Assembly: GCA_905233555.1 (NCBI GenBank)
Contig: CAJODF010000001.1
Location: forward strand, 84,232-148,231
Direction: 5' to 3'
Origin: an uncultured Prevotella sp.
Lineage (GTDB): Bacteria > Bacteroidota > Bacteroidia > Bacteroidales > Bacteroidaceae
Length of the DNA stretch: 64,000 nucleotides
Shown piece by piece: positions 25,775 through 34,600 of the stretch (position 1 is the first letter of the stretch; each line of letters starts with the position of its first letter). The notes beneath the pieces were generated by a model that did no database searches, had not been told where the DNA came from, and saw only the letters and a program-made list of their open reading frames with translations. The translations under genes were made by a program, and so were the position numbers.

Positions 25775-25806
25775 TCTTTACCTTTTTACTTTTTTACTTT
25801 TTTGCC
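25775..25806. repeat. Repetitive tract before the IPT-repeat gene
   Basis: On the minus strand AAAAAAGT, AAAAAAGT, AAAAAGGT, AAAG lead to the ATG; the same words occur at 9421-9468. Confidence 0.75.
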
Positions 25807-25810
25807 TTTA

Positions 25811-27109
25811 TCAATACGCTACCGCACGGATATTATCGATACGGATGATAGGATGACAGGTTGTACCACTCGTTACACCACTCCAAATAAAGAGGGTCAG
25901 GCCCGTGAAGTTTTCGGATGTCAGAGGTGTGCCGGCAGCGGTTCCGTCATTCTTATATTTGAAGGTGGAAATAGGTATCGTCACTGTTGTCCACTTTCCG
26001 CCAGTGTCGTATGAACCGGTCTTGCTCCAAGGTGTCCAGAGGGCACGTGGATAGTCCGTTCCGTTGAAGAACGTGTTGTTGGCAGTCGGCAGGGTCACCT
26101 GTGCGTCACCAGAGAAGATACACTGCATGGAGAGGTTTGTCCAAGGATTGCTAGAAGGGATGTTTACCTCAAACTTCAAGGCCATGTTGGCAAAGTCAGC
26201 AAAACTAACGAGATCAGACAGACGTGAGTTCACACCAGTGAAAGTGCCGTCCCAGTCGCCCGGCCAATATTCGAAGGAGACGTTACCATCCATCCAGGAA
26301 CCGTCCTCAAGGTCGCAGTCGCCCAAAAGCAGATAACTGCCGTCAAGTGAATTCTCATCGCTTACAATCTGTTGGTTATGCCAACCGTGGTTAGTTAGAC
26401 CTGTAGAGGCCTCACCTGCATCGTATGTGCCAAAGTCGTTGAACAGCATACCGCGGGTATCACGATAGTTGAACTTGGCCTTTGTCTTGCCATAGACAGA
26501 CGTGACTTCTACCGGGCCTTCTGTCAAACCTACCGGAACAGTGAAGGTGATATGGCTAATGTCGAACTCTTCGATGGGCATTCTGTTTCCATTGATGGTC
26601 AGTGTGAGCGGGGTATTAGGATCATCGACAAAGTAGTTACCGTAGATGGTAGCCTGCTCGCCACTCTGAGCCCACTCATTAGTCATGTTGTTGATGGTCG
26701 GACCAGGAACGAGCACCTTGAAGTCGTAAGATGTCGTGTCATTGGCATTGTTGACCATGAAGATTTTGTTGAATACCTCTCCGGGAATCTTTCCTGGGAC
26801 GGTGACAATCATCGTGTTGTCTGTGATGAGACTCGGAATCAGTTTGGCTTCCTGGTCATTGAAGAACATCTTGGTGATGCTACGCAGGTTTTCACCGACA
26901 ATACAGATGCTATTGTCCATGTAGGCACCTGTAATGATGGAGTCTGCGCTCTCAACATTTACAGGGCGTATATAGCGGATGGTTGGTGTGCCACCGCTGA
27001 TTTCGTACTTGTCCGGCTCGTCTTTACAAGAAGAGAAAAACGCTACTTGACAAGTGATAAGTGCTGTGCAAAACACCCAGCGGCTTATTTTATTTATCTT
27101 GGTAATCAT
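25811..27109 (-). CDS. Surface glycan-binding lipoprotein (SGBP-B-like)
   Basis: 432 residues, lipobox FSSC (Cys28). Two Ig/IPT-like domains (about 40-210) are followed by a 215-residue C-terminal domain with 'NDFGTYDAGEASTGLTNHGWHNQQ', 'LEDGSWMDGNVSFEYWPGDW' and 'HPIIRIDNIRAV', the architecture of xyloglucan-binding SGBP-B of Bacteroides ovatus and relatives. It would capture glycan at the surface for the neighbouring SusCD. The gene follows susD closely, with a repetitive tract in the spacer. Confidence 0.82.
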   Translation of the reverse strand: MITKINKISRWVFCTALITCQVAFFSSCKDEPDKYEISGGTPTIRYIRPVNVESADSIITGAYMDNSICIVGENLRSITKMFFNDQEAKLIPSLITDNTMIVTVPGKIPGEVFNKIFMVNNANDTTSYDFKVLVPGPTINNMTNEWAQSGEQATIYGNYFVDDPNTPLTLTINGNRMPIEEFDISHITFTVPVGLTEGPVEVTSVYGKTKAKFNYRDTRGMLFNDFGTYDAGEASTGLTNHGWHNQQIVSDENSLDGSYLLLGDCDLEDGSWMDGNVSFEYWPGDWDGTFTGVNSRLSDLVSFADFANMALKFEVNIPSSNPWTNLSMQCIFSGDAQVTLPTANNTFFNGTDYPRALWTPWSKTGSYDTGGKWTTVTIPISTFKYKNDGTAAGTPLTSENFTGLTLFIWSGVTSGTTCHPIIRIDNIRAVAY

Positions 27110-27111
27110 AA

Positions 27112-27145
27112 TTTCTTTTTTCTAATTACTAATTTCTAATTGTAA
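27112..27145. repeat. Repetitive tract between susD and the SGBP gene
   Basis: On the minus strand ACAATTAG, AAATTAG, TAATTAG, AAAAAAG lead to the ATG; closely similar tracts occur at 44111-44142 and 56461-56495. Confidence 0.75.
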
Positions 27146-27148
27146 ATC

Positions 27149-28882
27149 TTAGTACTGGTAGGTCTCACGTACATCCACGTGGATGGCGTCCTCCTTCAGA
27201 TGTGGGTTGAAGGTGAGGTCTTCCATCGGGAACGGAATGGTGAAACTGTTGACAGTTACGTTAGGTGCTGGCGTATCTTCGTCATAAACCGTATATTGGT
27301 CTTTACCATCGTCATCGGCGTTAATAAGCAGCCACTGACCGGTCGTGAAATAGTTCTTGAACGTCATGTTCAGGTTCCAATACTGGTTACGACGCTGGTT
27401 CTTCAGCTCGGCAATAGCGCGATCAGGATTGTAATAAGCCAGACGTACGAAATCGTACCAACGGTCACCCTCGCAAGCCAACTCCAAACGGCGTTCCTTC
27501 CAAATCTTGTCAAAATCCAAAGTGGTCTCGGCTGTAGCATTGGGAATAGCACGCTGACGGACGGCATTAAATGCGTTGAGAGCATCCGGGTCACTGGTCT
27601 GTCCCTGCAGGACCTTAGCCTCTGCGAATACCAGATAGATATCTGAAAGGCGAAGAATTGGGGTGCAAAGTGAACTGGCCATACGGGCGGCAGAGGTGCC
27701 GAGAACCGTCAGGTGGTCAGCATTGTTGCCATAGAGGTGCTTCACTACGTTACAGCCAGTGGGAGAACGGTGCTCACCCCAAGCGGCAGGGTTGTAGTCC
27801 TTGTCATATTCGAAGCGCATGTAATCAAAACCGCCTTTGTCACGCCAGAGGTAGGGAACAATGTCGCCAACGGTCATCATCGTAGCCTTGCGGCGGGTGT
27901 CAACGTCAGGACGGGTTGCAGGATCGTCGAGGACATTGAATCCAAATGCATCCTGAAGGTCAACTGACGGGCCACCCCATTCGCCCCATACATCACCGTA
28001 TTCATCGATACCGGTCATACCGAGGTCAGACTGGAAAGTGTTCTGTGAAGTCCACTGTGAACTTACCACCCAGCGCCAAGCAATCATGTTCTCCTTTGAC
28101 TTGTTGCCTTCAAGTTTGAAGACATCAGCATAGTTCTTTTCAAGTTGACGTCCAGAGTTGTCGATGACATCCTTAGCCAAAGTGGCAGCCATCTGTAAGT
28201 CACTGTTGTTCAGTGAACCACTGACACCAGCCTTGGTCAGATAAACCTTAGCGAGTAGGGCCTTGGCGCAGTATTTGTCGAGACGACCTTCTGTACACTG
28301 TTCAGGAAGCCACTCAATGGCTTTCTCCAAAGTCATAATGATATACTCATAGACATCGGCCTTCTGAACCTTTTTCTGTTCGTTGTAGGTACCGGACTCA
28401 ATCATTGATGCATTTTCGTGTACGATGGGTACATCACCAAAGGTACGTACCAAATAGAAGTAGGCCATAGCCTTCCAAAGTAGGCACTCACCCATGGTCT
28501 GTTTCTTTACCGCCTCAGAGGCACCACCGCCTTCAATGTATTTACGAACAATGTTGGAGTGACCATTGACAGCCCACAGAGAATAGGACATGTTGCGCAG
28601 GTCCTCGTCGTTAGAGTTGAGCGAGAAGTTCAGGTAGGGGCTTGATCCCCAGTAGTAGTTGCCTGACAGCACCTCACCCACCTTGAAGAAGCCACGCTGG
28701 AAATCGTACCAGGGTGAGTTGTACAGATAATCCACGGCAGCGATGCACTCAGCATCGGTCTTATAATAGCCGCTGGCCACATAACTGTCTTCTGTCGGAC
28801 GATCCAGGAAGTCTTCACAGGAAGTCAGTCCCAGTCCGATAACAGAGGCTGCTAAGAATATTTTGATTTGATTCTTTTTCAT
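27149..28882 (-). CDS. SusD/RagB family lipoprotein (first locus)
   Basis: Surface lid of a SusCD importer. 577 residues, lipobox LTSC (Cys22), then the N-terminal SusD signature 'CEDFLDRPTEDSYVASGYYKTDAECIAAVDYLYN', TPR helices ('LLWKAMAYFYLVRTFGDVPIVHEN') and the C-terminal 'LRLSDIYLVFAEAKVLQG' and 'WKERRLELACEGDRWYDFVRLAYY'. It follows susC by 20 bases. Confidence 0.95.
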   Translation of the reverse strand: MKKNQIKIFLAASVIGLGLTSCEDFLDRPTEDSYVASGYYKTDAECIAAVDYLYNSPWYDFQRGFFKVGEVLSGNYYWGSSPYLNFSLNSNDEDLRNMSYSLWAVNGHSNIVRKYIEGGGASEAVKKQTMGECLLWKAMAYFYLVRTFGDVPIVHENASMIESGTYNEQKKVQKADVYEYIIMTLEKAIEWLPEQCTEGRLDKYCAKALLAKVYLTKAGVSGSLNNSDLQMAATLAKDVIDNSGRQLEKNYADVFKLEGNKSKENMIAWRWVVSSQWTSQNTFQSDLGMTGIDEYGDVWGEWGGPSVDLQDAFGFNVLDDPATRPDVDTRRKATMMTVGDIVPYLWRDKGGFDYMRFEYDKDYNPAAWGEHRSPTGCNVVKHLYGNNADHLTVLGTSAARMASSLCTPILRLSDIYLVFAEAKVLQGQTSDPDALNAFNAVRQRAIPNATAETTLDFDKIWKERRLELACEGDRWYDFVRLAYYNPDRAIAELKNQRRNQYWNLNMTFKNYFTTGQWLLINADDDGKDQYTVYDEDTPAPNVTVNSFTIPFPMEDLTFNPHLKEDAIHVDVRETYQY

Positions 28883-28902
28883 ATTGATTGTCCTCCTTTA
28901 CT

Positions 28903-31900
28903 TTAGAATGATAAGTTAATACCGAATGTGCATGTGAAGGGTGAAGGATAACGTCCGTTATCAAGACCGAACACATAGCCGTTGGCATCCGTCGTAGAGG
29001 CACCGATTTCAGGATCGTAGCCGTCGTATTTAGTCAGTGTCAGCACATTCTGCAGGTTGCAGTAGATGCGCAGGTTGTCCAGATAGAGTTTGTTCACAAT
29101 CTTCTTCGGGAAGGTATAACCGAGTGAAATGTTCTTCAGACGGACGTATGAACCATCCTCGATATAACGACTGGAAATGTTCTGGTTGTAGGTGTTACCA
29201 ATGGCGACACGTGGTGTCTTGGTTTCGGGGTTGGTGACATAGACATTGCTGATGTCGTTGTACCACATACTTCCGTCTTCATACACCTTACCTGGATCGA
29301 TAGCGGCCAGTTGTGCGCGATCGGCAATCTTCTCCTGGATCTGGTTGTTCCAGGTACTCGTCATCGAGGTCAGGGGGATAGAGGTGTAGTTCATCACCTT
29401 GTTACCGACAGAACCGTTGATGAAGATCGACAGGTCGAAGTTCTTGTAATTGAACGTGTTGGTAAAGCCGAAGGTGAAATCAGGCAGCGGAGAACCGATA
29501 TTGGTCTTATCGTTCTCGTCGATGATACCGTTACCATCTACATCTTTGAACTTCAAGTCACCAGGCCATACCGTATTGCTCTTACTGTATTTTGTCGGAT
29601 CCGTCTGGTGGCGATAAGCAATAATATTACCGTTTTCATCGGTCTCAGTAACACACGACTGTATGTAAAGGGTATTGACCGGCGAACTTAGAATATCGTC
29701 AAAGTCCTTATAAACACCTTCTACTTCATATCCATAGAAGTCATACATCGGACGACCTACAGAAGACACAGCCACAACATCGCTCCACTGACCATAACCG
29801 ATGATGGCTGCAGAGGTTGTACCCTGAAGGGCTACCAGTTTGTTCTTGTTGAACGAGAACTGCAAGTCGGTATCCCAACTGAAGGCCTTTGTCTGAACCG
29901 GTGTAGCCTTGACTTCGATTTCAAGACCGGTGTTACGCATGGTGCCGTAGTTTCCATAAGGAGCGGAGAGGGCAGACGAACCGTTACCCTGTGTTCCTAA
30001 GTAAGAAGGCAACTGCATCTTCATCAGCATGTCCTTCGATTCCTTGCGGTACCAGTCGATGGTCAAATTGATACGGTTGTTCAAGAAACCGAGGTCAAGA
30101 CCTAAGTCTATCTGTTCCTGTGTCTCCCACTGGATGGACTCGTTAGGCAGACCTGTCGGACGATAGGACTGTCCTAATGATGAAGGCATCACGCCGAGGG
30201 CAACACCCCATTTGTAACCACCGATGTTGGCGTTACCGGTCTGTCCCCAACCCACACGGATCTTACCGTTGCTGAGAATATTCTGATTCTTCATGAAGGC
30301 CTCGTTAGAGAAGCGCCAACTGGCAGCCACAGAATGGAAGCCTGCCCAACGGTTGTTAGGACCGAAGTTGGACGAGCCGTCATAACGGAATGTATAAGTC
30401 GCATAGTAGCGATCATCATAATTATAGGTTTCGCGCGTGAAGAACGAAGCCATTGAGGCGCTGCCGAAACCAGAGCTGAAGTCTTTGTCGGCTTTTTCTG
30501 CAAGTGACGGGTTCTGTACGTCGTTACGTGGCAGGTTCTGACCTGTGATACCTTGGTATTTCCAAATGGACTCCCAGCATTCCTGACCGAGCATAGCAGT
30601 TAAGTTATGTTTACCAAAGTTACCGGTATAGGTCAGATAGTTCTTCAGTTGCCAGAATTTGTTGGTGTTGCTCTGCCAGTGATCCTGGTTGGCAGGCTTC
30701 TGCCAGCCACCGAGGTCAACAGAAGGCTCCCAAGTCTCTGCATTCGAGCCGGAGATGTCATAACCTAATTCTGCATGCCAGACGAGATTCTTCAGGAAAC
30801 TGACTTCTGCGAAGATGTTACCTGTCAACTTACGGCGCTCCAACGTATATTGGTTCATGTTGGCCAGAGCCACAGGGTTGGGGTTCGTATAACCCTCACG
30901 CACCTCTGCATAGTAGTTACCGAAGACATCATAGATCGGCATATCGGGCAGGGTGGTCAGTGAGTAAGTAATGATACCCTCGCTACCATCTGCTCTCTTC
31001 AGATCATCGTTGGTGGTAGAGAAGGTGGTTGACATACCGAGTTTCAGCCAGGACTTCAACTGTGCGTCGAGGTTGGCACGTACGGAATAGCGCTTGAAGT
31101 TAGAACCGATGATGGTACCTTCCTGATTCATGAAGTTACCTGATACATAGTACTGCACCTTGTCAGTACCACCCTGAGCAGATACCTGATGCTGGTGCTG
31201 GAGAGCCGTCTGGAAAATGGCATCCTGCCAGTTGGTACCATTGCCAAGGATAGAGGGATCTGAATAGTTGGCATTGGCCTGACTCTTCTGAATCCAGCCG
31301 TCGTTGACAAAACTCTGATAGTACTCTGCATATTCGCGGAGGTTCATCATGTCAAGACGCTTCACCTGGCGGTTGACAGCAAACATGCCGTCGTAGTTGA
31401 ACTTTGCCTCGCCGGCCTTACCACGCTTGGTGGTGATAAGCACGACACCATTGGCACCCTGGGCACCATAGATGGCGGTAGCAGAAGCATCCTTCAGAAT
31501 CTCCATCGAAACGATATCGGAGGGGTTCAGGGTTGACAGTGGGGAGATGGTAGAAACCTTACCGTTACCAAGACGGTCGGCCAGACCGTAGTCTGCACCT
31601 GACTGTCCACCGCTCTGCACGATCACGCCGTCGATGACATAGAGGGGTTCCTGATTGGCGTTAATAGAACCGATACCACGCACACGGATAGAGGATGATG
31701 AACCAGGCGCACCAGAAGTTGTAACGGCAGTCACACCAGTGGCACGTCCTTGCAGACTCTGATCCAAAGAGGTAATGACGGTTCCCTTCAGGGATTGTTC
31801 GTTGATGGAAGAGGAAGAACCAGAGAGGTCGCTCTTCTTCATCGTACCATAACCGACGACCACCACTTCGTCAAGCATCTGCTTGTCTTCTTCGATGGTA

Positions 31901-32220
31901 ATCTCATAGTTGGTCTGATTAGCAGTGATTTTCACTTCCTTGTTCAGATAGCCAATGTAAGAAACGACCAGGGTCTGACCCGGGCTGGCGTTCAGTGTGA
32001 AGTTACCGTCGAAATCGGTGGCTACACCGTTCGCCGTTCCTTTCACAACGACACTGGCTCCAATGACGGGGCCAGAAGCATCGACTACAGTACCTGTAAT
32101 CTTCTTTGCCTGCTGCACCTCTTGTACGGCGTCAGCGGCATTGGCTTTGGGTGAATAACATAATCCCAGGAGGGAGAATGCACCCACCAGCAGCGCTGTT
32201 TTCCTAAAAGTTTTGTTCAT
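28903..32220 (-). CDS. SusC/RagA family TonB-linked outer-membrane transporter (first locus)
   Basis: 1105 residues. Signal peptide (cleavage after 'KANA'), a carboxypeptidase-regulatory-like domain ('KKITGTVVDASGPVIGASVVVKG', 'DFDGNFTL'), the canonical TonB box 'LDEVVVVGYG', a plug ('SIRVRGIGSINANQEPLYVIDGV', 'EILKDASATAIYGAQGANGVVLITTKRG') and a 22-strand barrel ending in aromatic 'FGINLSF'. Imports oligosaccharides energised by TonB. First gene of the operon with susD, SGBP and the IPT-repeat protein. Confidence 0.96.
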   Translation of the reverse strand: MNKTFRKTALLVGAFSLLGLCYSPKANAADAVQEVQQAKKITGTVVDASGPVIGASVVVKGTANGVATDFDGNFTLNASPGQTLVVSYIGYLNKEVKITANQTNYEITIEEDKQMLDEVVVVGYGTMKKSDLSGSSSSINEQSLKGTVITSLDQSLQGRATGVTAVTTSGAPGSSSSIRVRGIGSINANQEPLYVIDGVIVQSGGQSGADYGLADRLGNGKVSTISPLSTLNPSDIVSMEILKDASATAIYGAQGANGVVLITTKRGKAGEAKFNYDGMFAVNRQVKRLDMMNLREYAEYYQSFVNDGWIQKSQANANYSDPSILGNGTNWQDAIFQTALQHQHQVSAQGGTDKVQYYVSGNFMNQEGTIIGSNFKRYSVRANLDAQLKSWLKLGMSTTFSTTNDDLKRADGSEGIITYSLTTLPDMPIYDVFGNYYAEVREGYTNPNPVALANMNQYTLERRKLTGNIFAEVSFLKNLVWHAELGYDISGSNAETWEPSVDLGGWQKPANQDHWQSNTNKFWQLKNYLTYTGNFGKHNLTAMLGQECWESIWKYQGITGQNLPRNDVQNPSLAEKADKDFSSGFGSASMASFFTRETYNYDDRYYATYTFRYDGSSNFGPNNRWAGFHSVAASWRFSNEAFMKNQNILSNGKIRVGWGQTGNANIGGYKWGVALGVMPSSLGQSYRPTGLPNESIQWETQEQIDLGLDLGFLNNRINLTIDWYRKESKDMLMKMQLPSYLGTQGNGSSALSAPYGNYGTMRNTGLEIEVKATPVQTKAFSWDTDLQFSFNKNKLVALQGTTSAAIIGYGQWSDVVAVSSVGRPMYDFYGYEVEGVYKDFDDILSSPVNTLYIQSCVTETDENGNIIAYRHQTDPTKYSKSNTVWPGDLKFKDVDGNGIIDENDKTNIGSPLPDFTFGFTNTFNYKNFDLSIFINGSVGNKVMNYTSIPLTSMTSTWNNQIQEKIADRAQLAAIDPGKVYEDGSMWYNDISNVYVTNPETKTPRVAIGNTYNQNISSRYIEDGSYVRLKNISLGYTFPKKIVNKLYLDNLRIYCNLQNVLTLTKYDGYDPEIGASTTDANGYVFGLDNGRYPSPFTCTFGINLSF

Positions 32221-32277
32221 ACGTTAGTTATATATAAAATAATGTTAGAATTGTAGTACTTAGTTCTAAATCCGTTG

Positions 32278-32285
32278 CAAAGATA
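32278..32285 (-). promoter_or_regulatory. Promoter of the first susC operon, -7 element
   Basis: TATCTTTG on the minus strand, about 58 bases before the susC ATG. A TTTG at -33 is not clear, which would fit a regulated promoter. Confidence 0.55.
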
Positions 32286-32466
32286 AGATAAATTGCCGAA
32301 ATAGAAGCAACTTTTTTTGATTATTATTGATACTATTTTGTCCTTTTCCCTGTTTTTTAACAAAAATGAGGGAAAAGAGTGTGTAAATGTGCTAATAAGT
32401 GTAACTATTACACAGGCGTATTTTGGACCATTTTTGCCTTAAATGTAAACAATACACTTAAAAACG

Positions 32467-33498
32467 TTAGCCGATGAGAATCTGTTCCAGTGTATTGATT
32501 TCTTCCTCAGTTGTAGCCCAACTGGTGACAAAGCGGCAGATGGTATGATGGTGGTCGGTTTGACCGAAATGCGAGAACTCTACTTTACGCTCCAGTTGTT
32601 CTACCTGTTCGTTGTCGATGACGACGAATTGTTGGTTAGTGGGGGAATCTACATAGAATTCGAAACCCTTGCGCTTGAAAATTTCCTTCATCCGCATGGC
32701 CATCTTGATGGCATGTTCAGAAAGTTTGAAATAAAGGTTGTTGCTAAACAGCGCATCAAACTGCAAACCAATCAGTGCACCTTTGGCAATCACGGCACCG
32801 TGCTGTTTCTGGATGGAGAAGAAATGCTTGTGGGCTTTGCGGTTGGTGAAGACCACTGCCTCGCCACAGAGGGCTCCAATCTTTGTACCGCCAATATAAA
32901 ACACGTCACAGTGGCGGGCGAGATAGGGTAGGGAAACATCGTTGCCTTCGGCCATCAGACCATAGCCGAGGCGGGCACCGTCGATATAGAGCGGTATCTT
33001 GTAGCGTTGGCAGACCTGATAGATGTCGTCGAGTTCCTTGGCCGTGTAGAGTGTGCCGAACTCGGTGGGGAAGGTGATATAGACCAATCCCGGATGCACG
33101 GCATGATCCTTGTTGCCGTCGTGCATATAGTCGTCGAGGTATTTGTCGAGTGTCTTGGCGGCCATCTTGCCGTCGGTGTCTGCAATGGTGATGATTTTGT
33201 GTTCCGTGAACTCCACGGCTCCGGCCTCGTGGACATTGATGTGGCCTGATCCCACACAGATGACGCCCTCGTATTGATAGAGCATCGAGTCGATGGTCGT
33301 GGCATTGGTCTGGGTGCCTCCTGTCAGGAAGAATATTTGTGCGTCAGGCATGCCGCATGCCTCACGGATGCGGGCCTTGGCGCGTTCGCTGAACTCGTCA
33401 AAGCCGTAGGGCGTAGGCTTAGCGTTGTTGTACTTTATCAGGTTGTCAAGTACCTCCTGACAGGCACCGTTGTTGTAGTCGCATTCGAATGATATCAT
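32467..33498 (-). CDS. ltaE: Low-specificity L-threonine aldolase / beta-eliminating lyase
   Basis: PLP enzyme that splits threonine (and allo-threonine) into glycine and acetaldehyde. 343 residues with 'FECDYNNGACQEVLDNL', 'FLTGGTQTNATTI', 'VHEAGAVEFTEHKII', 'YIDGARLGYGL' (Asp binding the PLP ring) and the Schiff-base Lys in 'YIGGTKIGALCGEAVVF'. Complete length. A single gene divergent from the DUF3089 hydrolase. Other fold-type I lyases share these motifs, so substrate is from family only. Confidence 0.82.
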   Translation of the reverse strand: MISFECDYNNGACQEVLDNLIKYNNAKPTPYGFDEFSERAKARIREACGMPDAQIFFLTGGTQTNATTIDSMLYQYEGVICVGSGHINVHEAGAVEFTEHKIITIADTDGKMAAKTLDKYLDDYMHDGNKDHAVHPGLVYITFPTEFGTLYTAKELDDIYQVCQRYKIPLYIDGARLGYGLMAEGNDVSLPYLARHCDVFYIGGTKIGALCGEAVVFTNRKAHKHFFSIQKQHGAVIAKGALIGLQFDALFSNNLYFKLSEHAIKMAMRMKEIFKRKGFEFYVDSPTNQQFVVIDNEQVEQLERKVEFSHFGQTDHHHTICRFVTSWATTEEEINTLEQILIG

Positions 33499-33520
33499 TG
33501 TTTTGTTTGTTTATTGGTTG

Positions 33521-33528
33521 CAAAATTA
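33521..33528 (-). promoter_or_regulatory. Threonine aldolase promoter, -7 element
   Basis: TAATTTTG on the minus strand, 22 bases before the ATG. Confidence 0.5.
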
Positions 33529-33535
33529 CGAAATA

Positions 33536-33563
33536 ATCTGTAACAATCTGTGTAATCTGTGGC
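33536..33563. repeat. AATCTGT triplet tract between divergent genes
   Basis: AATCTGTAAC, AATCTGTGT, AATCTGTGG: three copies at 9-10-bp spacing in the divergent promoter region, between the two -7 elements. Confidence 0.7.
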
Positions 33564-33571
33564 TTTTTTTG

Positions 33572-33579
33572 TATCTTTG
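33572..33579 (+). promoter_or_regulatory. DUF3089 gene promoter, -7 element
   Basis: TATCTTTG, 26 bases before the ATG at 33606. Upstream is the AATCTGT tract. Confidence 0.55.
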
Positions 33580-33605
33580 CAACCAAATTTCATTCAACCA
33601 CGACG

Positions 33606-34574
33606 ATGATGAGATGGAAAAGGGTATTGATGATGCTTTGGGCAATGGCTCTGCTGCTGTTACTCTCTTCATGGGACGACGGCAAGGGTTCGCTGATCGG
33701 CCCGATTCCATCAGAACCGGTCTATGCCGATTCGTCGCAGTGGTTTATCCGTGACCGAGGCGGAAAGGCCGACCTTTTTTATATTATTTCTACCGAGACG
33801 GGCGACCATCTGATGAATGGTGATACCTGTCACTTTGCTGATACCTATGATGACTATCTGCGTGGGCGTATGGCGCATGAGATGCATGCTGTGGATTCCT
33901 TCTATTCCGGTGACTGCAACTATTACTCCCCTTACTACCGTCAGGTATCTATGCAATCATGGGGTTCTTTGGAGGCTACGATGGCGCGACTGCCCTTGGC
34001 GCTCGCCGATGTGCGACGCAGTTGGGACTATTACATAGCGCATTACAACCAAGGTCGGCCCTTCGTGATTGCGGGTTACAGTCAGGGAGCACACGCCATG
34101 ATGGACATCATGCGACGAATGCCCGACAGTATTGCCTCGCGGATGGTGGCTGCTTATGTCGTCGGCTATAGGGTGACGCAGGAGGATTTGGATTCCTGTC
34201 CGTTGATACGGCCTGCGCAGGGGGCAACGGACACGGGGGTGACGATCTGTTTTAACTCTGTGCGCTCGCCGAAGGATACTATACTGGTGGTGAGCGGAGG
34301 TAACTTGCTGTGCATCAATCCGGTGAACTGGCGGACGGACACGGTCAGTGCATCGTTCGTTGTCGTTGACCATAGGCGTACTGATACGTTGACAGCGCAG
34401 TGCGATCCTGGGAATCATTTGGTATTGGTTGGGAACTATCCCGACAACAGGCCGATGCCAGTTATCGGCGTACCTGGCAACTACCACCATCGGGAACTGA
34501 AATTCTACTATCCTTATATCTGCCAGAACATTATGGATCGTGTGGCAGCATATTTTGAGAAAAAAGAAGAGTGA
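33606..34574 (+). CDS. DUF3089 family alpha/beta-hydrolase
   Basis: 322 residues with an N-terminal signal anchor (residues 6-22) lacking a lipobox Cys. The core carries the nucleophile elbow 'VIAGYSQGAHAMMDIM' near residue 160, with 'YYIAHYNQGRPF' just before, as in the DUF3089 lysophospholipase-like family; a late His ('HHRELKFYYPYI') could complete the triad. It probably acts in the periplasm on an ester substrate that I cannot identify. It stands alone, with its own promoter, ending at a shared terminator. Confidence 0.82.
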   Translation: MMRWKRVLMMLWAMALLLLLSSWDDGKGSLIGPIPSEPVYADSSQWFIRDRGGKADLFYIISTETGDHLMNGDTCHFADTYDDYLRGRMAHEMHAVDSFYSGDCNYYSPYYRQVSMQSWGSLEATMARLPLALADVRRSWDYYIAHYNQGRPFVIAGYSQGAHAMMDIMRRMPDSIASRMVAAYVVGYRVTQEDLDSCPLIRPAQGATDTGVTICFNSVRSPKDTILVVSGGNLLCINPVNWRTDTVSASFVVVDHRRTDTLTAQCDPGNHLVLVGNYPDNRPMPVIGVPGNYHHRELKFYYPYICQNIMDRVAAYFEKKEE

Positions 34575-34596
34575 GGCGGCTGACCTCACTCTTCTT
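34564..34596. terminator. Bidirectional terminator between DUF3089 gene and argF'
   Basis: AAGAAGAGTGAGG at 34564-34576 pairs perfectly with CCTCACTCTTCTT at 34584-34596 across a 7-base loop, between two converging genes. Confidence 0.88.
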
Positions 34597-34600
34597 GTAT

